From Oxytricha trifallax (lineage: Eukaryota; Ciliophora; Spirotrichea; Sporadotrichida; Oxytrichidae), in the NCBI GenBank assembly GCA_000711775.1, contig ARYC01025406.1, forward strand, positions 1 to 64,000: a stretch of DNA of 64,000 nt. Reading direction: 5' to 3'. Shown in pieces: positions 46,210-57,297 of the stretch. The position numbers and the translations under genes were made by a program. Under the pieces are notes generated by a model. The model had not been told where the DNA came from. It worked only from the letters and a program-made list of their open reading frames with translations, and did not search any database. Position 1 is the first letter of the stretch. Each line of letters starts with the position of its first letter.

Positions 46210-49200
46210 ATGAATTAGTTTATAAGTCATAAAAAGATTATGAAATTATAAAACGGAAAATTAGATTCTTCAGGTAACTTCAAAATAATTTAGATTCTCA
46301 TTATTATAAACTTATAAGTTTAAATATAGACAGTGAAGAGTCAGATTAGTAAAATTAGTAGCATAAGATTTAAGAACGAAATATCAAGTAAGTCAATAAA
46401 CTCATCTTTTATTAGATAATGCCAGAGTTTTCATAATTACACAGCATAAATGAATTAAAGTAAAAGAAAACTCTAAAATATCAATATGAATATCCAGTTT
46501 GTATTAAAAAGCTTTCTTTTATAGGAAATACTAAACATCAAATTAAAAAGATCGAATTTCTAATCAGCATAATTTGGTTTAATATCAACACGAATAGGAA
46601 CAATTATAGCATAATTACAACTAGTCATAGTAAAGAAATAATCTTGAAAATTAGCAATTTAATCAACTGAATCTGGGTTTATATAAACAATAGTAAAATG
46701 ATAATCGACATTAAGTAAAACCAAGGCAGCAAGATTACATAGAGAATCAGTCAAGTAATCATAGAAATTCATAGATGAAATAGATAGAGCAATTTACAAC
46801 AAATTACTAGAAAGAATAATCTTAACCTAGGAAGTTAGCATACCAAAATTAAAAAATAATCTATAATAAATGTCTGACTAAAAAATGAACATAAGTTCTT
46901 AAGTGGTTTTGTTAATTTATATCAAAATGAAACTGAATAAGAAACAAATTAAGATAACTCATAATTAGATGAAGCCATTCTCATGAAGGAAAGAAGGAAA
47001 AAGGGTAAAAAGCCAAAAAAGAAAAAGAAACTCTCTCAGAAAGTTTAACAAGATTATGAAGAAGCTGAGTAAGAATATTTTGAGCCCCCTCTCTAGAAAG
47101 TAATTGGTCACAAAACTTAAGAACATAGAAACTATAAACCACGAATAATAGAAAGTTGGGGGGAAGTTTCCTGCCCCAAAATTTTATATGCACCCTAATG
47201 GGGAAGTTTCCTGCCCCCATACAAAAAAATCTTTAATTTTTATAATTTTCAAAGAATCTTTATCATCAATTATGATGTAGTTTTTTTTTTAAATTTAGCT
47301 TCAAATATCATTTCTACCTTGATAATGAATTTAAAATTTAATGAAAATTACATTAATTATTAATAAAAAACACTTATTTTAGCCTTGTTAATAATATATA
47401 ATTTGATAAAGAATAATTATGTACCTTGAAAATTATATAATAATAAATGTTGTATAGTACATGATTATGGTAATTGAAATTGAAATTTATTTGTTTCTAT
47501 TAAAATTATTGCAAAAAACATAAAATTTAATGTTGGGGGCAGGAAACTTCCCCCCCCAGAAAGTTAGAGGTAGAGATCAAAATACAGGCAAAGTTCATCA
47601 GAATAAGAAAAAAGTGCAGATTAAAGCTAAATGAGTTAGTCTTATGAATCTGATGTCAGATATCAAAGATTTGCTAAATACTTTTTTTAATATTTAGACA
47701 AACCAATCAATATGGGAAAAGATCTGTGTTTGAAGATGATTTTAGGCAGCATAAGAACTAATTTGATAAATTTGCTTAGAATTTCTACCCTTAAAAACAT
47801 TAAAAGCCAGCTGCAACTTACAGAAAGAATAACTTTGAGGAAAACTATATAAAAATGTAGAAAAATCCAAAATACAAAAGTAAGACCAGAAGAGATTATT
47901 CAGACAGCTCCGAGGAAGAAGAACGAGACCAAGATTGGGCAGTGAAAGCTACGAAAGAAGGATTTTTATATTTTCATATTCCAGGTACCAAAACTTCATA
48001 ATGGAATTTTCCTAGGTTCTATGATCCAAAAGTCAAAAGAACTAGGCCCTACTTGTAAGTAAATGATTCTTTTTCATCATCATTTTTATTAGTGTTGATA
48101 ACTGGGTGAAAAAATATGATTAAAGAGGGAAGAAATATTGGTAGAATCTAGAGACATAATAAATACAAACAGTGAAACCTGATTAAGAGACTTATCTTAT
48201 TCAAGCTTCTATTCTTGGAAATTTAGCATTCCTTGAAGTATATATTAAGGCAAAGGGTCATTTGGGTATTATCGATCAACAAAAAAGGACTGGTAAGAAC
48301 ACCAATATTTTATACTAATCTTTTAGCATTGCATCATGCTGTAGCTAATGGTCACAAAGAATTTACAGCTATTTTATGCAATTTTGGAAGGAAATACAAC
48401 TTAATTGAAAGTTAAGATTTAAGTGGATGCACACCTTTATTTATGGCGATAAAGTATAATGAAACTGAATGTCTTAAGATATTGATTTCGTTCGACTGCA
48501 ATTTGTTTCATAGAATGTAAGAATAATTCTTCATGATATTTTCTTCATTAATAGGAAAAATGAGGATACTTGTATGCATGTTGCAGCGGCTTATAACTCC
48601 CTAAATTGCATGGTTATTTTATCAAGTTATGGAGGTTTTGAACTTTTAATGGAAAGAAACATATAAGGAAGAAGGCCAATTGATATAGCAGAGAAACTCA
48701 AAAATTACGAGTGCTATCAGACATTACAAAAGCTTGAAAGAAATCTACAGTTTTAAAACGCTATTCTGGAGAGAGAAATCAGGAATGTGGATGGTAGGCT
48801 GAAAAAGAAACTAAAAACTAATAGAGTGCAGCCATTAACACATCAGTCAAAGTCTTCTAGATATAAAGAAGGATATTAAACAACTGGGAGACATGACCAG
48901 AGATCAAGAAGCAGGCATTAATAGAAATTAAGGCTTGACATGATATCTGAAAATTCATTGGATGAAAGAATATAAAATGATTCACCGCTTTCTGATTCTG
49001 AGGCAGAATTTGATAACCTAGGTGGTAATAGGTAATACTCCAAGCGAATCCATAAAATGCAGAAAGAATAAGTTGCTGATTAACACTAGAAAGGTTATAT
49101 GAATCAGCTGAGAGTTAAATCAAACAAACTCAAAAAAAGTCATAAAAGCCATCGCTATGATAGCGATGTGCCCTTATTTTCAAATTATGATCCCAAACTA

Positions 49201-52200
49201 AAAAGAATGAATAGTAAACCTCGTAAAGATGACAGTTATATGAGTGAGGAATAGAAAGAACAAGATTACATAGAAAATCATTCAAAGTAAACTTTCTCAC
49301 GACGAGAGAATAGCAGGATGGCTAAAGTAAGCAGCAGAGCGAATGTCAGTAAACATTCATATATGAACGAAAGAGACCTCGACAAGACAAAGAACTACTT
49401 TCATTTAAGTATAAGAGATGATAATTCAATTGTCGATCCAAACTTAAGAAAGATGAAAACAGCTAGAGACATGTTTCTTATGAATAGAGGGGAATCAAAC
49501 AATAGAATAGAAGAGGATGATGAAGAAAATGAATAAGATAACTTTGATGACGAAGAGATGCAGTATAGACATATAACTAGGTAACCTCACACTTAAAGGT
49601 CTTAATCGAGGGGAAAATCATAAACTTCGAAGGAGCGATAATCTGTGATAGAACAAGCTCTTACTAAGACTACTTCCATAGTAAAATCACTGGGTGGATT
49701 CTTCAAAGGTGGCATTAACAAGATCAAAGACTACGTGTTTTAAGAAGATAATAAAGATCAGGCAATTGTCGACCGCATTAGAGCCAAGAGTGCGATATCA
49801 TAGAGTAGAAATAGCAGAAGGTAAAATAACAGTGATCTCTCTGACTCTAGTTAGTATGAGACACCCAGAGAATTATAAATAGTATTTAATAATTCTTTAA
49901 TAAAACAGAGGCAAAAGCCAGACATCAAGAGCACCAAGTAAACATAGGAAATTTGCAAAAAACGAAATAGTCCCTCAACATGTAGTAGACTAAATTATGT
50001 CTGGATAGGAGTATAACTCTCATGATGAATAAGAAAATATGAACAAACTGTATAAAAAAACAGTTAAAGTTCGTCCAATAAATTAATAAGAATAGGCGGG
50101 GGTAAGTTTACTCCACTATTTTTTAAAATGTAAAATTGAATAAATTTTACTTAAATTAATTTTTTTAAATATTTTTATCACCCAATAAATATAAGAGGAT
50201 ATTGATGTATTATTGGAATGGTAGTACCTTGAATTTTTATAATAACTTATAGAATTGAGAACAAGTGAAATTATCTCAAATACTTAAGAAATAAATAAAG
50301 TGGAGGAATTCCAGTCTTACATGGAAAGAGTTCTAAGATGACTGGCATTCAGAATAAGCGAGATAGTCCTTAAATGGTGCTTAGAATCTATGCTAGTAGA
50401 GATATTGACAAATTGAATAATAAATTAAGTATAATATTTACAATCTAATTAGTCCGCAGGTTAGTTGATAGTTGTTTTAAAGATTAGTTTAATAAAAAAT
50501 AAAATAAAAACTTAGTGCAGGAAACTTCCTTAAAAAGCTTTTTTATCATAAACCAGTGCAGGAAACTTCCCCGAATAGGCTATATCTAAGTAGAATTTTG
50601 AAAAGAGTCGATCAAGAGGAAGAATTCATTATTAACATGATAATGATAAAAACATTGATTTTAATAATTATCAAGATCAACATTAAGAAATAGTTCAGAA
50701 CAAAAAATAATAGAAATCTATTGAAATATAAGCTGACCCTAATTCTGAATAAATGTAGAAAAAATCTATTTAGAAACAGAAATAATCTAATTAAAATTTG
50801 GGATATCAAAAATAGGAATCAAAAGTTAGCTAGAAATCTGTGGGTGTTGGATCTTTAAGACTAAATGAGTCCTCAAATATAATATAACAAATATTTGTTT
50901 TCATTAATCTAAAAATACTTGCATAATTATTCAACTTATTAAATTATACCTAATCGTATTAATCAAACAATTCAAAAAAGTTGCAGCACAGCAGAATGAT
51001 TTAAAAAGAGAAGAAAAAGCGATTAGGAGATAAAAGTAAACTTTTAATTCAGAAAAATTATCAATCATCTGAAGATGAAAAATAGTTAATTTTATGGTTT
51101 ATTATAATAATTTTTAATTTAAAATAGTAGCCTAAGCTTAATGAAAGATCTCCTTCCCCTGCTCCCAGATTTATGAAGGAGGAAATCGCTTACTATAAAT
51201 ATCAATAATAAGTAGAGTAAAATGCTCAATAAATGCAATCAGCTTTTTAGCAATAAGAGTTCAAAGAGAAAGATGTGAGCAATATGAAAACTTAATAGGA
51301 ATTTCAAATATTAATAAAGTTTATGTGTATATTGATATTACTTGTATTTAGATTGTATATTTTTAGAAATACTAACACCAAGCCAGAGAAAAAATAGCCA
51401 GATAAATTTTGGAACTGGTATTGTAAACACAGTGCATTCTTAGAATTAAAGATATCAGAGAAAACTTTCAAATTCTCCATCTGGTCCAGACAACGCAGCC
51501 CATAAACCTAATATGTTACAATCCGAGTAAACCACACCACTTAGAGTGAATTCTCAATAATTACCATTAAACTCTTAAATAAATAAAAATTCACATGAAA
51601 AGTAGGGGGTTTAGAGGTAGTCTAGCTTTAAAGCTCCAAACATGCTCACTTAGGAATAGTTTGACATAATTATGCTGAATTCTGAAAATGAAGGAGCTTC
51701 AAACATGAATTAAAACAAATAATAGCAGTAGCAGCAAAACATTGTCATGCCACAAAATAATCAATATAGAATAATAGATTCAGATTTAGACTCTTAGAAG
51801 GATAATAAAGCTTAAGATAGCACAAAGTAGCAATAAATAAAGTCTAAAAACGAAGATATTAAGAAGTTCTATTAAGACTTGGTACAGAACATATCACTTA
51901 CTTAGATATAGGAGGCTAACAACGAACACGGGGTGTCATAATCCATTGATGAAACTAACCTGAGTAATTTGTATTAAAGAGTCATGAGTAAGAATGGGCT
52001 TTAAGCTAAAGAGTCAGAAATTAAGTAGAAATAATCAACTTAGTAAATTGAAATTGAAAAAGTAGAATTCAACCCAGATAAAGATTTATAAAGAATTAAC
52101 ATTTCTATAAAGATTAAATAAATTTTGATTAAAAATATTTAATCTTATTAAACCATTCTAAATATTTCTCGTACTAAACTTTAAATATATATAAATTTTA

Positions 52201-55071
52201 TATTTGATTGAAATATATAAAATTAGTTTTTTTAGTTGATTTAATATTTTTATTTTATTTTTACTTAATAAAATATATTCGTTCTCATTGTGTATTCCCT
52301 GATGATGAAGATTATAGAATCCACTATGATGAATTTGACAATCAAGAGAGTATGGACTTAATGATAAATCTCTTGCATGATTTCGAACAATACGACTAAA
52401 TTAGCTTACACAGCTTCTCTGACATTGAAAATCAAAAGCATCAAAGTAACAATCACTAACTATAGTCAAATTACCTTGATAAAGGGTAGTTTGTCGGAAA
52501 TTCCTGTATCTCTGTATAGGGTGGTAAACAAAATACTTCAGCAATTTAAAGGCCATTAATGTTAAATTTACCGAACAATTCAATGCATCACTTAAACTTT
52601 TAGTACTAATCTGATGCTGAGAGCGATTACACAAATAAGAAAAGAGGCAAGCTTGGCAAACTCAATTTAGCCAATCCTGCGGCATAAGGTAGTCAATAGT
52701 AACAGATTTATGCTGAGTCACCTATGAAAATTAAACATAATTTAATCCCTCCAAATGTCCAGAGATCCTTGTAAAGCAGTGTGAATCCCTTAGTCCCAAC
52801 TATTGAATCTGAAAATATTAATGCTAATAGCAGTTCTGCATAATAGAAATAGGAAAGTGGTTAGATACCTCAATAAATTCAAAACAACCAATCTGATTCA
52901 TACTCTCTGTCAACTATTATTCTGAATTAGAACAATTCTAAAGAGCAGAAACATATAATTGAACTCTTCAGAGAAGATGATGAATTTGAAAGGTTAAATC
53001 CTAGTCCGTAAAAAAACAACTTCCTTGCACAAAATACGCGGTAAATTGATAAAAAGCTTGAAAATTAATCACTTGCTGATGAACTCAAAGATAACTTTAC
53101 TGAGGATGACTAGTTATTTAGTTTTTAGCACATAATTAAAGGGTAAATCTCACGACTAATCATTAAGGTAAGCACTTACAACCCTCAAAATGTTAACCCA
53201 AAACTTATCCAAGATCCGTCTACTTTAGGTCATCCAATCTTTATCTGAGGATGACTAAATTGAGTACAACAAGAAACACTTAGGCATTCAACCTACTCAC
53301 TACAAAAAGAGTTCAGATTAAGATTATGTACAAATGGAATAAAATGACGAAGAGTCTGGAGATAGCTCTGAACAGAAAAACATTGCAAATGCTTAAGCTT
53401 ATTAATAAGAGGACTAAGGAATGAAAAGGATATTCTATGAAAAACTCTAGCAATAATTCTAGGAAATTGACTAAAAAGACTCTCTAAAAGAGGAGTCTCC
53501 TAAAATTGTAGTATAAATGTCCAATTTAAGATAAAACTCGCAATCTAGGCCTTCATCGATATAAAATGATTCTAATTTGTTCAATAGTAACTAACAAAAG
53601 CATCATTCAAAGCAAAATAACAGATATGACGTTGAAGAAAGCATGATTAATTGGGATGTATCTTCGTCTAAATAAGTAGATTAAACTCAGGAAATATTAG
53701 CGAATTAACTAGATATAGAAAGCGACGACTAAAACATATAAAGAAGTAGCGGGCATCTTCTTGAAAGTAGGTAGACATTGAAAACTCAAATCAAGCAATA
53801 GATTTAATCTTATGTAAAGCAATCTTAAAGCTCTTCATATTCTTTGTTTTATTTTTAATTTTCTTCCCATTCTAATTAGAACGCAATATTAGAAGCCATT
53901 ACACTCCCTCTTTAAATTCTGCCAGCAGCTTACAAACCCAATGAAATTTAGGTTTGGCAAGAAGAATCGCACTCACTTATTGACAAAGATCAATTGCAGA
54001 AGGTTTTACTTGGGAATATGATGAGCTAAGCTTTCTCAGCTAGTTCAAATATGAAACTTATCAAGAGAAATTACCTCCCTTATTAAGGTGCAACATCAAC
54101 TACTTAGCTTTGTCATTAAGATACTCTTGCAGCTGCCAGCGGGAACATCAAGAAATAAAGCACAAATTAATCTAGTCGTTATCAATAAGTAAACAGTTCA
54201 CAAGAATCTTATGAATATCAAGTCCAACCAAAGGAAAAGACTATAAGTACAAGCAACTTAATTAGAATGAGTGTGACTAGTTTGAGAAAGAGCTAAAACT
54301 AAGGGATTATCTCATAGGATAGCATTGTGCAAGAACTTGATAGTATAAGCAGAATTTATGATGACTTAGAGACAGTTCAAGAGGAAGAAGTTGGACATAC
54401 ATATGATAAAACTAATCCACTGGAGGAAACTAAAATTAGTCAATCTAAGTCCAAGAGAATACCCAAACAGTAATCAAATCGCTATGAAAACAACAGTATT
54501 TGTGACTTTGAAGATAAATTACAGAATGAATATGAAATTCAACGAAAGCCCTAGCCCAAAATAAATGACATTTTCTATAAGAAAGAAGGCTTGAATTTCC
54601 TAAACAATAATCTAAAAGGTTCAAACAGCTCTTAACACAATTAAAATGGAGGAGAAGTTGAAGAATAAGCATCTGCTATTGCTCCTTAAGACTGGTATAT
54701 GAATAAGTCATTTATGTTACTTGCTATTTTGTTTAATTTGTACAATTTTATTGAACGATAAGCAGAACAGATCAACTGCAAATGCATTCTTGCAGCATTA
54801 CCTCTACACTTCATCAGAGGACGAATCTAAAAGAAAAGCTAACAATATTTTGGCAAATGCAAGGCCTAGAATAAAATAAAACAAACTGCTTCACAGCTCG
54901 GTTAATGCTCCGTTGTATCAGCATGGTAAATCAAGTGGTACAGGAATGAATGCTTCGCAATTAGGTCAAAATATTGGAATTGGCATAGCTGGCTTGATGT
55001 AGAAGAAAACTATAAGGGATGTCTCTTTTAAGTCTAACAATCATTAATTTCCTATTCCCAAATCTCAATGA
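46210..55071 (+). CDS. Very large ankyrin-repeat protein with Q/N/S-rich regions
   Basis: From MNQFISHKKIMKLQNGK at 46210 to TGA 55069-55071, the largest gene in the window. Basic and Glu/Gln-rich N-terminal region (KERRKKGKKPKKKKK). Around 48180-48730 lie several ankyrin repeats: TALHHAVANGHKEFTAIL, SGCTPLFMAIKYNETECLKI and DTCMHVAAAYNSLNC. The remaining 2000 or so residues are mostly low-complexity Ser/Gln/Asn/Lys/Glu. GTAAGT introns lie near 46387, 48057, 48291, 48520 and 53167. At least nine IESs were resolved, one a mobile-element-like insert. Several further frame changes (for example near 50320) remain unresolved. Ankyrin repeats suggest a scaffold; no enzymatic domain was seen. Two adjacent genes are possible. 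Confidence 0.6.
46261..46298 (+). other. IES, 9-bp pointer TTAGATTCT
   Basis: TTAGATTCT at 46261 and 46290. Removing 29 nt joins NGKLDSHYYKLISLN. Confidence 0.85.
47150..47565 (+). mobile_element. IES with long inverted repeats, 8-bp direct repeat AGAAAGTT
   Basis: AGAAAGTT at 47150 and 47558 flanks an insert whose left end is GGGGGGAAGTTTCCTGCCCC (47158-47177), with a second copy in the same orientation at 47200-47218. Its right end is the inverse (47535-47557). Removing 408 nt restores the ankyrin-gene frame exactly (KPRIIESQRQRSKYRQ). Eight-bp duplications are typical of hAT and some other DNA transposons. The interior is A/T-rich without a transposase. Confidence 0.85.
47662..47710 (+). 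other. IES, pointer ATCAA
   Basis: ATCAA at 47662 and 47706. Removing 44 nt joins SDVRYQYGKRSVFED. Confidence 0.7.
49866..49910 (+). other. IES, pointer CAGAG
   Basis: CAGAG at 49866 and 49906. Removing 40 nt joins QYETPRGKSQTSRAP. Confidence 0.8.
50392..50582 (+). other. IES with two element-end repeats, pointer GCTA
   Basis: GCTA at 50392 and 50579. Removing 187 nt joins MVLRIYAISKQNFEKSRS. The insert contains two copies of the inverted-repeat motif of the 47150 element. Confidence 0.6.
50515..50572 (+). repeat. Two direct copies of GTGCAGGAAACTTCC
   Basis: Copies at 50515-50529 and 50556-50570, 41 nt apart, both in the orientation of the right end of the 47150 element. They mark a related, probably decayed, element. 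Confidence 0.8.
51079..51128 (+). other. IES, pointer AAAATAGT
   Basis: AAAATAGT at 51079 and 51121. Removing 42 A/T nt joins SSEDEKQQPKLNERS. Confidence 0.75.
51306..51371 (+). other. IES, pointer AAATA
   Basis: AAATA at 51306 and 51367. Removing 61 nt joins QEFQILTPSQRKNSQ. Confidence 0.75.
52107..52272 (+). other. IES, pointer ATAAA
   Basis: ATAAA at 52107 and 52268. Removing 161 A/T nt joins RINISIKYIRSHCVFPDD. Confidence 0.75.
54703..54762 (+). other. IES, pointer ATAAG
   Basis: ATAAG at 54703 and 54758. Removing 55 nt joins QDWYMNKQNRSTANAF. Confidence 0.8.
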
Positions 55072-55427
55072 GGACTTAAATTATCAGTAGTTTTATAGTT
55101 TGTTAATGGTTAATTTAAATTATTCAAAATGTATCTACTCACACTGACGGTAGTGAAAGATTAAAGGAAAACCTAAAATTATTATAGAAAAACAGACTTT
55201 TCAAAAATAAGCAATAGAAATCAAGTTAAGAACGAGGTTAATCACCAATAACTAGTAGTTTAAATTAATAACATCTATAGCAGTAATAAATTGTGGAATA
55301 AAACTAAGAAGAAAGCATTAATTTGCTTAATAAAAAGTGATTATAAGATTATATTTTCGTTGATTTTAGTGAATTAAGTATTCGCCTTAATTTAATCAAT
55401 TTTTACCTAAAATATTATATATTTAGA
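55072..55427 (+). other. AT-rich spacer before the inverted carrier half
   Basis: A long frame from ATG 55129 has A/T-driven composition and no recognisable motif. I treat it as spacer, though a short gene or foreign MDS is possible. Confidence 0.4.
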
Positions 55428-56041
55428 ATAAAACGATGTCATACAGAGAAGAAATCTCAAAAATATATGAATATGAAGGGTTGAAAGGCTTTACAAGAGG
55501 TTATACAGGAATGTTTTTCAGAGATGCCCCTGGCTTTGGTTTATACTTCTGTTTATTCGAAGCTTTAAAGAGATTCAGTCATGTTCCTTAGTTAGTAGCA
55601 GATGAACATCATAATAAGTTTAACTGAATTATATTATATATAATATAATATCTGATATAAGTTTGACGTGGGATTGCGAAAGTTTATATGCGGAGGCACA
55701 GCAGGAGTGATAACATGGTTTGCTGTGTATCCAATGGACACTGTCAAAGTCAAAATGCAAACATATGAAGGACCAGATTTCCTCAAGTTTAGAAAAGTAT
55801 TCTTTGAGACTTTAATGAGGTAGCATGGTTTCACAAGGCTTTACAGAGGAATACACATATAAACCGTTGTTGTTTTTTATTCTAAAATTCACTAAAACAT
55901 TCTTATAGGTGTATTTTAAAGGCACTACTCTTTCAATAAATTTAAGTTTAGATATTAAGAGCTTTTCCAACTAGCGCTTCAAGTTTATTAGTGTTTGAAA
56001 GTTGCAGAGATTATATGTTAAAACATAATTTAAGGGAATGA
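55428..56041 (+). CDS. Mitochondrial carrier (SLC25) gene, C-terminal half
   Basis: Encodes the second half of carrier repeat 2 (YREEISKIYEYEGLKGFTRG, then FFRDAPGFGLYFCLFEALK), all of repeat 3 (FICGGTAGVITWFAVYPMD, TVKVKMQ, GFTRLYRG) and the C-terminus LRAFPTSASSLLVFESCRDY, ending at TGA 56039-56041. Two ordinary IESs are included. There is no start, and repeat 1 is absent. The missing first half lies on the opposite strand at 56205-57136. The shared pointer ATAAAACGATGT is at 55428-55439 here. Carriers move metabolites across the inner mitochondrial membrane; the substrate cannot be assigned. Confidence 0.9.
55614..55664 (+). other. IES, pointer ATAAGTTT
   Basis: ATAAGTTT at 55614 and 55657. 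Removing 43 nt joins DEHHNKFDVGLRKF and bypasses a TGA. Confidence 0.85.
55857..55955 (+). other. IES, pointer ATAT
   Basis: ATAT at 55857 and 55952. Removing 95 nt joins LYRGIHILRAFPTSA, rebuilding the carrier consensus. Confidence 0.75.
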
Positions 56042-56204
56042 CTACTATAAAGAGCATAAATAATGTGAAGATACTATTTTTATCTACATCAATCAATAAA
56101 ACACAAATGTATTTTGTAAACTGGTAATAAAATTATTAAATGTATGGTTAATTTAATCTTTATTGTTGTTATCTATCTTTATAAAAAATCAATTTACAAT
56201 ATTA

Positions 56205-57136
56205 ACATCGTTTTATACTTGCTAACTTATGCTCTGGTTTTGAGCAGGTCAAATATAAATGCAACATTTGTATAACACCTAATGAAATAAATTGTAAATT
56301 AACTTTTGACTAATAAAATTATGGTCTTTATTATGACCAAATGATGATGCAATACTTAGATCAACTTATTTTAGGGATTTATAAGATTTTTTATTGCATT
56401 TGAGTAATAAACTTACAGTCCAGCGAAGAAACCAGACAGGTAGTGTTTGAGATGAATATTTAAATTTGTTGGCTCTAAATATCGCTTGGAAAATCCTTAG
56501 GCAGTAAAAAGTCTAAAATTTACTATTATAAACTATAAAAATTCTTACACAGCTGATATAGGTGCTCTTCCAAGTATAGGAGATAGTACTCCCTTAAAAA
56601 AGCCTCTCAACTATACAGACGAAAATATATTAATAATCAAGAATAAATAATGTTTATAAATCGATTTTTCTAATTCTGAAGCCTTTTATTTAAGCCACAT
56701 AAACGTGTATTTTGTTTAAAAAAAAGATAAAATCAGCATACAGTAACAATAATGATTTATGTTAACTTACTCCTTCTCTCATGTAAATATCGTAGACAAC
56801 ACTAACAACTTTAACGTTTTCACTTTTTTTTGATAATTATATGCGCACTTTCACTGTATCAAGTGGATATGATATCATATTTGAGATAACTCCTGCTGAA
56901 ATTCCAGCTATCACGTCAATTTAAGATCTGTTTAGACATTATATTTTACTATTCGAATTACTCTTATCACTTTAATTCCTTTGTCTTGATAATTAATCTG
57001 ACTATAAAATCATGTCAAAAATTGTTAAAAGGAATTAAGTATTTACAGTTTAGGGAAGGTTTATAGGGGTAAATGACTTTTCTGAGTGAGTTTGCAAAGC
57101 TGGGGTAGCTGTAGTTGCTGCTTATGTATTTTGCAT
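56205..57136 (-). CDS. Mitochondrial carrier (SLC25) gene, N-terminal half, inverted
   Basis: Starts MQNTQAATTATPALQT at 57136. Repeat 1: IDVIAGISAGVISNM, SYPLDTVKVRI, REGLRGFFKGVLSPILGR, APISAVLFTAQGFSKRY. Repeat 2 begins YLSGFFAGLCYTNVAFIFD and LLKTRAQVSKY. Three introns or intron-like gaps with GTAAG 5' ends fit. Coding then stops at ATAAAACGATGT (56205-56216, minus sense), the same 12-mer that begins the plus-strand half. Joining by inversion gives KTRAQVSKYKTMSYREEISK, a continuous repeat 2. The residue before the FD of repeat 2 is Ile rather than the usual Pro. Frame is open throughout the N-terminal region, so a further IES there is possible but not required. Confidence 0.9.
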
Positions 57137-57297
57137 TAATACCATAGATTTAATTATTATTAAAATTATAATAATGCAATTGTTCTTGAAAATGCTTTTA
57201 CATATTAAATTCAAACATTTAATCATTATTTACACACATATAATATTTACAATTAGTACATTATTTGGGAATATCATGATTATATTATCATCTATTC

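Noticed and set aside
55129..55430. Frame MYLLTLTVVKDQ.. as a gene leading into the carrier
   Set aside because: It is A/T-driven, has no carrier features, and the carrier's real N-terminus is found on the opposite strand.
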